DNA of 10,387 nucleotides, taken from contig JBKPSJ010000056.1 of the NCBI GenBank assembly GCA_046765875.1, positions 1-10,387 on the forward strand, given 5' to 3'. The notes under the pieces were generated by a model. That model made no database searches and had not been told where the DNA came from. It saw only the letters and a program-made list of their open reading frames with translations. Source of the stretch: DASRHY01 sp046765875 (lineage in GTDB: Bacteria; Actinomycetota; Actinomycetes; Propionibacteriales; Kribbellaceae). Below, in pieces: positions 6,216 to 10,387 of this stretch (positions within the stretch are counted from its first letter, which is position 1; the number at the start of each line of letters is the position of its first letter). Made by a program: the position numbers and the translations under genes.

Positions 6216-7451
6216 TCAGCCGACGCCGAACCGGGCCTTGGCCAGCTCGCGGTTGGCCAGCGCGCTGAGGAACGTCCCCAGGCCGGCGTGGCTGTGCAGC
6301 ATCGACATGTCCCGCCAGACCCGCTCGATCCGCGCACCGGTGCGCACCGAGCTCGACCCGGCGGTGGGGAACAGCTGCCCCTCGACCGCACGCCAGCACA
6401 GCCGGACCACCTCCCGGCTGATCAGCGCCAGCCGCAGCTCCTGCTCCCGGGTGAACGCGTGCGGGCCGCGCTCGCAGGTCTGCTGCCACTGCTGGACGGC
6501 ATTGGTCAGGGCCGCCTCGGCCGCGGCGATCAGCCCGGTCGCCTCGCCGTAGCGGAGCTGGTAGTCGGGGTCCTCGGTGCGGGACACGATCGGGAAGAAG
6601 ATGGTCGTCCGGGTCCGCATCAGCTCCTCGTACGCGTCCAGCGCGCCCTTGGCCATGCCCAGCGCCAGCGCGCCCAGCTCGAGCAGCATGAAGCTCAGCG
6701 GCCCCCCGCCGTACTGCGGGCCGTGCAGCGCCCGCCCCGGGGTGCCCCCGGTGACCGACAGCTGCGACAGGTGGGTGCCCAGCGCGTGGTGCCCCGGGAT
6801 GCGGGCGTTCTCCAGGGTGATGCTGTGCGAGCCGCTGCCCTTCAGGCCGAGCTGCCGGCCCCAGTCGTTCTCCAGCCGCCACTGGCTGCGCGGCGCGATG
6901 AACAGCAGCGGCGCCGGCGGCTCGTCCGGCCCGCCGAAGACCAGCGCGTGGCCGATGAAATGGGTGGCGTACGGCGCGCCGGAGCAGTAGTTCCAGGTGC
7001 CGTTGACGACCCAGCCGCCGTCCCCGGTCGGCTCGGCGCCGCCGCTGGGCGCCACCACCGCGGGGCAGAGGAAGTCGCCGGCCTCGAACAGCTCGGCCTG
7101 CGCCCGCTCCTCGAACAGGGTGCCCACCACGAGCGCGTGCGCGGAGCCGAACAGGTACATCCACGCGGTCGACGGGCAGCCCCGGGCCAGCGTCGTGCAG
7201 ACCGTCATGAACGTGTCGACGCCGAACTCGTAGCCCCCGTACCGCCGGGGCACCAGCAGCCGGTAGAACCCGGCCCTGGCGAACGCCTCGTGGGTGTCCT
7301 GGGCGTAGTAGGTGCGCTGCTCGGTCTCCGCCTGCCGGGCGACCAGGGTCGGTGCGATCGCCTCGGCCCGCGCGAGGACCTCGGCCGGGGTGAGGTCGGG
7401 CTCGGGCGGTGGCGGAAACCCTGATTCGGTAACGCTGGTCGCGATGCTCAT
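6216..7451 (-). CDS. Acyl-CoA-dehydrogenase-fold flavin-dependent monooxygenase (group D, HsaA/HpaH-C2-like)
   Basis: This 411-residue protein has the acyl-CoA dehydrogenase fold but the pattern of flavin-dependent oxygenases rather than true dehydrogenases. Features are an N-terminal helical domain, LVPRRYGGYEFGVDTF (66-81), GCPSTAWMYLFGSAH (91-105), the flavin-contact stretch GTWNYCSGA (151-159), and a C-terminal RVWRDMSMLHSHAG (about 377-390). Relatives include HsaA, the Acinetobacter p-hydroxyphenylacetate hydroxylase C2 component, and amino-sugar N-oxygenases such as KijD3. The reaction may therefore be C-hydroxylation or N-oxidation. Reduced flavin must come from a reductase outside the window. 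It starts 30 bp after the condensation gene's stop, with a modest AAGGAT 11 nt upstream of the ATG. It could act on the carrier-bound acyl group or on the released product. Confidence 0.88.
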   Translation of the reverse strand: MSIATSVTESGFPPPPEPDLTPAEVLARAEAIAPTLVARQAETEQRTYYAQDTHEAFARAGFYRLLVPRRYGGYEFGVDTFMTVCTTLARGCPSTAWMYLFGSAHALVVGTLFEERAQAELFEAGDFLCPAVVAPSGGAEPTGDGGWVVNGTWNYCSGAPYATHFIGHALVFGGPDEPPAPLLFIAPRSQWRLENDWGRQLGLKGSGSHSITLENARIPGHHALGTHLSQLSVTGGTPGRALHGPQYGGGPLSFMLLELGALALGMAKGALDAYEELMRTRTTIFFPIVSRTEDPDYQLRYGEATGLIAAAEAALTNAVQQWQQTCERGPHAFTREQELRLALISREVVRLCWRAVEGQLFPTAGSSSVRTGARIERVWRDMSMLHSHAGLGTFLSALANRELAKARFGVG

Positions 7452-7481
7452 GTGCGGCGCCGATCCTTCGTCTCGGATGGG

Positions 7482-8861
7482 TCAGATCTGCTGCAGCGGG
7501 GCGTCCGGCGCGGCCACCGCGTCCCGCAACACCCGGCGGAACTCAGCCGCCAGGCCGACCATCGTCGTCTTGTCGTACAGGTTGGGGTTGAACTTCAGGC
7601 TGCTCACCATCTCGCCGGCGGGCAGGATGTCCACCGCCCACAGCCCGCCGTCGGGGATGTCCGCGGCCCGGTCCTGGGAGATCAGCCGGCGCCGCACCTC
7701 GGCGTACCGCAGGTCGCCCACCTGCTTGCCGTCCATCGAGCTGGCCGACTGCAGCAGCTCGAACGCCAGCACGCACCGGTTCGGGTCGGCGAACGGCCCG
7801 ATCAGCGCGGGCAGCTCGTGCGCCAGCAGCGGGAACGGGATGTCGTGCGAGTACGCCTCGGCGCAGGTGGTCCGGGCCCGCCGCACCACGTCCCGGAAGG
7901 TGCCGCAGCCGGCCAGGTCGGTGCGCAGCGGGAGGAAGTTGAAGAACGGCCCGACGCTGTCGGCGAACCGCTCCTGGTACCGCCCGGAGGTGAACGTGGG
8001 CACCACCACGTCGGTGGCCCCGGTCCGCTGGTGCAGCACCACGGTGTGCGCGGCCAGCAGCACCATGAACGGCGAGCAGCGTGCCGACCTGGCGAACGCC
8101 AGGGTGGCGGCGGTGAGCTCGGCGTCGATGAGGAAGCGGTGCGCGGCGAAGGTGTTCGGCACGTCGTCGCGGCGCGGCCGGTCGGTGCCGATGGCCAGGA
8201 TCTCGGCGTCCCCAAGCGCGGTCCGCCAGTAGTCCAGGTGCCGGTCCAGGCTGCCGTCGGTCAGCGTCTGCTGCTGCCAGACGGCGAACTCCCGGTACTG
8301 GTGGGCCGGCGGCAGGTCCGGTGCGGTGCCGGCGCGGCGGGCGGCATAGCAGGCGGCCAGGTCGCGGACCAGCACCTCGGTGGACCAGGCGTCGGTGGCG
8401 GTGTGGTGCACGGCGAGCACCAGCACCGCGTCGGTGCCGTCGAACCGGCCCAGCACCGCCCGCAGGTGCGGCAGCTCGTACACCGGGTACGGCGCGGCGT
8501 CCAGCTCGTTGAGCAGCCGCTCGGCCCGGGTGTCCCGGTCGGCCGGGTCGGTGCCGCACAGGTCCAGCACGGTGAGCGGCACCGGGCTCGCCGGCCGCAC
8601 GTCCTGGTACCGCGGCTCGGCCCCGCGGACGATCACCGTGCGCAGCGCCTCGTGCCGCTCGACCAGGTCGTCCAGCGCCGCCTGCAGGGTGTCGGTCCGC
8701 AGCGGGCCGGCGACCCGCCAGGCTGCCACGATGGTGTGCCGGTCGCTGAAGGCGCCCTGCTCGGGGCCCCGGTCGAAGGCACACAGGAACTCGTGGTTGA
8801 GCGACAGCGGGATCCGCTCCGCCGAGCCGGCCGGCGCGGCCACCGAGGCGGAGATCGTCAT
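7482..8861 (-). CDS. Free-standing NRPS condensation enzyme (SgcC5-like architecture)
   Basis: This single condensation domain of 459 residues has no attached A or carrier domain. It begins with the C-domain opening IPLSLNHEFLCAFD. Further motifs are RHEALRT (69-75), the active-site loop HHTATDAWS (152-160, His153 as the expected catalytic base), YREFAVWQ, and GPFFNFLPLR. The canonical HHxxxDG is changed to HHxxxDA. Free-standing C enzymes such as SgcC5 in C-1027 biosynthesis transfer a carrier-bound aminoacyl or aryl group to a soluble alcohol or amine, making an ester or amide. The natural acceptor here is unknown. The ATG at 8861 overlaps the MbtH gene's TGA (ATGA), which decides the start over a longer open frame that begins at 9023 inside the MbtH gene in another frame. 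Likely substrate donor is the neighbouring A-PCP. Confidence 0.9.
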   Translation of the reverse strand: MTISASVAAPAGSAERIPLSLNHEFLCAFDRGPEQGAFSDRHTIVAAWRVAGPLRTDTLQAALDDLVERHEALRTVIVRGAEPRYQDVRPASPVPLTVLDLCGTDPADRDTRAERLLNELDAAPYPVYELPHLRAVLGRFDGTDAVLVLAVHHTATDAWSTEVLVRDLAACYAARRAGTAPDLPPAHQYREFAVWQQQTLTDGSLDRHLDYWRTALGDAEILAIGTDRPRRDDVPNTFAAHRFLIDAELTAATLAFARSARCSPFMVLLAAHTVVLHQRTGATDVVVPTFTSGRYQERFADSVGPFFNFLPLRTDLAGCGTFRDVVRRARTTCAEAYSHDIPFPLLAHELPALIGPFADPNRCVLAFELLQSASSMDGKQVGDLRYAEVRRRLISQDRAADIPDGGLWAVDILPAGEMVSSLKFNPNLYDKTTMVGLAAEFRRVLRDAVAAPDAPLQQI

Positions 8862-9094
8862 GCCTGCGCACCTTCCGGGGTCGGCTCCGGGGTCGGCTCC
8901 GGGGCCAGCGAGCGCGGCCGCAGCTCGGTCCAGTGCGCGGTGACATACGCCAGGCAGGCGCCGCGGTCGGCCGGGCCGTGCACCGCGGTCCACCCACCGG
9001 GCAGGTCCGCGGACCGCGGCCACAGCGAGTGCTGGCCCTCGGCGTTGCTGAGGACCCAGAAGCTGCCGTCCGGGTCCTCGAACGGGTTGGCCAT
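8858..9094 (-). CDS. MbtH-like protein (adenylation-domain chaperone)
   Basis: This 78-residue protein binds NRPS adenylation domains and supports their folding or activity. The family pattern is complete: NPFED (3-7), NAEGQHSLWP (17-26), PGGW (32-35), CLAYV (47-51) and WTELRPRSL (55-63). The core ends near residue 63, as usual. The extra C-terminal tail, APEPTPEPTPEGAQA, comes from a 12-bp direct repeat in the DNA (about 8877-8905) and is probably disordered. Its ATG shares its A with the stop of the A-PCP gene (TGATG), and its stop overlaps the next start (ATGA). The three proteins are thus made in step. GAGGAGG upstream serves as its ribosome binding site. The obvious client is the adjacent A domain. 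Confidence 0.95.
   Translation of the reverse strand: MANPFEDPDGSFWVLSNAEGQHSLWPRSADLPGGWTAVHGPADRGACLAYVTAHWTELRPRSLAPEPTPEPTPEGAQA
8876..8905. repeat. 12-bp direct repeat encoding the MbtH Pro-Glu tail
   Basis: The + strand reads about two and a half copies of TCCGGGGTCGGC. On the minus strand it encodes the PEPTPEPTPE part of the MbtH tail. It is in frame (12 bp) and so can grow or shrink without breaking the gene. Confidence 0.6.
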
Positions 9095-10387
9095 CAGGCG
9101 CTCCTCCTCGTCTCGTCGCCCCGGGCGTCGCCGTCCAGGTAGGCGTCCAGGTCGGTCACCGTCGGCGCGTCGAACAGTGCGGCGATCGGCACGTCCGCGC
9201 CGAGGGCCGCCTGGATCCGGCTGGTCAGCCGCATCGCCTGCAGGGACTGGCCGCCCAGGTCGAAGAAGCTGTCGTCCACGCCGACCTGGGGCACGCCCAG
9301 CACCTCGGCGAAGATCCCGCAGAGCAGCTCCTGCCGCTCGGTGCGCGGTGCCCGGTAGGCCACGGTCCCGGCCAGGTCCGGCACCGGCAGCGCGGCCCGG
9401 TCCACCTTCCCGTTCGGGGTCAGCGGCAGCGCGTCCAGCACCACGAACGCGGCCGGCACCATGTACTCCGGCAGCGACCGGGCGGCGTGCGCGCGCAGCT
9501 CGGCGGGTGTGAAGTCGGCGAACGCGGGCACGACGTACGCCACGATCCGCTTGTCGCCGGGCTCCGCCTCGCGGGCCACCACCGCGACGTGCACCACCCC
9601 GGGATGCCCGGCCAGCACCGACTCCAGCTCGGCCAGCTCCACCCGGTAGCCGCGGATCTTCACCTGGTCGTTGGCCCGCCCGACGAAGTCGACCAGCCCG
9701 TCCGGGGTCAGCCGCACCAGGTCACCGGTGCGGTACATCCGCTGCCCGTCGGCGGTGAACGGGTCGGCCACGAACGCCTCGGCGGTCAGGTCCGGGCGCT
9801 GGAAGTAGCCGCGGGCCAGGCACGGGCCGGCCACGTACAGCTCGCCCAGCTCGCCGGGCGGCACCGGGGTCAGCCGCTCGTCCAGCACGTAGGCCCGGAC
9901 ATTGTCCATCGGCCGGCCGACCGGCACCGTGGGCCCCGGCCGGTAGGGCGCGGTCATCGGCGAGCTCACGATGAACGCGGTGGCCTCGGTCTGCCCGTAC
10001 ATGGCCCGCACCACGGTCTGCGGGCAGGCCGCCAGCACCCGGCCGACCGCCTGCGGGGAGATCACGTCGCCGCCGGTCAGCACCTCGCGGACGCCGGCCA
10101 GGCCGGCCGGCGCCTCCTCGGCCAGTACCCGGAACAGCCCCGCGGTCAGGTGCAGGCCGGTGATCTGCCCGGCGTCGATCAGCCGGACCAGGGTGGCCAC
10201 GTCGAGGTCGGCGGGCGGGGCCAGCACCAGGTGGCCACCGCGCAGCAGCGGCACCCACAGCTCGTAGCTGGACACCCCGAACGCGTACGGGGCCACCCCC
10301 AGCACCCGCGCGTGCCGGCCGCCGTCCCAGGTGCTGTCCGCGGCCAGGTTGAGCACCCCGCGGTGCGTGACCGCGACCCCCTTGGGC
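9094..10387 (-). CDS. NRPS adenylation-carrier (A-PCP) protein, N-terminus beyond window edge
   Basis: This protein activates an acid as its acyl-adenylate and loads it onto its own phosphopantetheinyl carrier. The 430 visible residues start inside motif A3 (PKGVAVTHRG). A4 (YAFGVSSYELW, 34-44), A5 (YGQTEAT, 130-136), A6/A7 (GELYVAGPCLARGY, YRTGDL), A8 (GRANDQVKIRGYRVE, 236-250) and A10 (PLTPNGKVDR, Lys327) follow. The carrier has DLGGQSLQAM with Ser381 as the attachment site. By hand alignment to GrsA PheA the pocket code reads G-V-Y-G-L-G-M-A-F-K. The first position, normally Asp235 that holds the alpha-amine, is Gly37 here. The substrate may therefore lack an alpha-amine or bind differently. 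Domains upstream of A3 lie outside the window. The stop overlaps the MbtH start (TGATG). Confidence 0.94.
   Translation of the reverse strand, partial: PKGVAVTHRGVLNLAADSTWDGGRHARVLGVAPYAFGVSSYELWVPLLRGGHLVLAPPADLDVATLVRLIDAGQITGLHLTAGLFRVLAEEAPAGLAGVREVLTGGDVISPQAVGRVLAACPQTVVRAMYGQTEATAFIVSSPMTAPYRPGPTVPVGRPMDNVRAYVLDERLTPVPPGELGELYVAGPCLARGYFQRPDLTAEAFVADPFTADGQRMYRTGDLVRLTPDGLVDFVGRANDQVKIRGYRVELAELESVLAGHPGVVHVAVVAREAEPGDKRIVAYVVPAFADFTPAELRAHAARSLPEYMVPAAFVVLDALPLTPNGKVDRAALPVPDLAGTVAYRAPRTERQELLCGIFAEVLGVPQVGVDDSFFDLGGQSLQAMRLTSRIQAALGADVPIAALFDAPTVTDLDAYLDGDARGDETRRSA

Noticed and set aside
4605..7424. Very long + strand open frame (939 codons) opposite the two flavoenzyme genes
   Set aside because: The translation is Arg/Gly/Pro/His-rich low complexity with no recognisable domain. 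It mirrors high-GC third positions of the minus-strand genes, whose families are clear.
8876..8905. CRISPR-like or regulatory repeat
   Set aside because: It is a short in-frame coding repeat for the MbtH tail, with no spacers. No CRISPR array, tRNA or rRNA was recognised in the window.
8862..9023. N-terminal extension of the condensation gene to 9023
   Set aside because: The added residues overlap the MbtH gene in another frame and are low-complexity. The ATG at 8861 forms an ATGA coupling junction and begins just before the normal C-domain opening.
7452..9512. + strand open frame of 686 codons opposite the C, MbtH and A-PCP genes
   Set aside because: Same shadow pattern; it crosses three well-supported minus-strand genes and has no plausible ribosome binding site or domain.

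Overview
The window is GC-rich throughout, with codon use and Shine-Dalgarno sites typical of a filamentous actinomycete (Streptomyces/pseudonocardial/micromonosporal type). The species cannot be told from the sequence alone.

Left block (1-2370, + strand): the C-terminal part of a DHA2-type (EmrB/QacA-like) 14-helix MFS exporter, an alpha/beta hydrolase with an intact Ser-Asp-His triad, and a small SRPBCC/AHSA1-type protein. A three-copy 16-bp tandem repeat lies directly upstream of the hydrolase ribosome binding site. A strong hairpin separates the hydrolase from the SRPBCC gene.

Boundary (2371-3097): no convincing intact gene. It holds a pair of 15-bp direct repeats 22 bp apart, a strong intrinsic terminator, a short stretch that may be the remnant of a primase/polymerase-like gene, a 163-bp MITE-like element with 19-bp terminal inverted repeats and a TTA target duplication, and a terminator for the opposite strand. 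Transcription converges here, and it looks like the edge of a biosynthetic cluster.

Right block (3098-10387, all - strand): a biosynthetic cassette read from right to left. It contains an NRPS adenylation-carrier (A-PCP) protein cut by the window edge, an MbtH-like protein, a free-standing condensation enzyme, an acyl-CoA-dehydrogenase-fold flavin monooxygenase, an HpaB/SgcC-like FADH2-dependent phenol hydroxylase and a membrane O-acyltransferase (acyltransferase-3 family). The first three genes overlap at their ends (TGATG and ATGA), so they are almost certainly translationally coupled.

The likely logic is that the A-PCP, helped by MbtH, loads an acid onto the carrier. One or both flavoenzymes oxidise it, perhaps on the carrier as in C-1027 beta-tyrosine maturation. 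The free-standing C enzyme then transfers the acyl group to an amine or alcohol acceptor, and the acyltransferase may decorate the product. Two features stand out: glycine replaces the usual amine-binding Asp at the adenylation pocket, and the acyltransferase gene carries four rare TTA codons.
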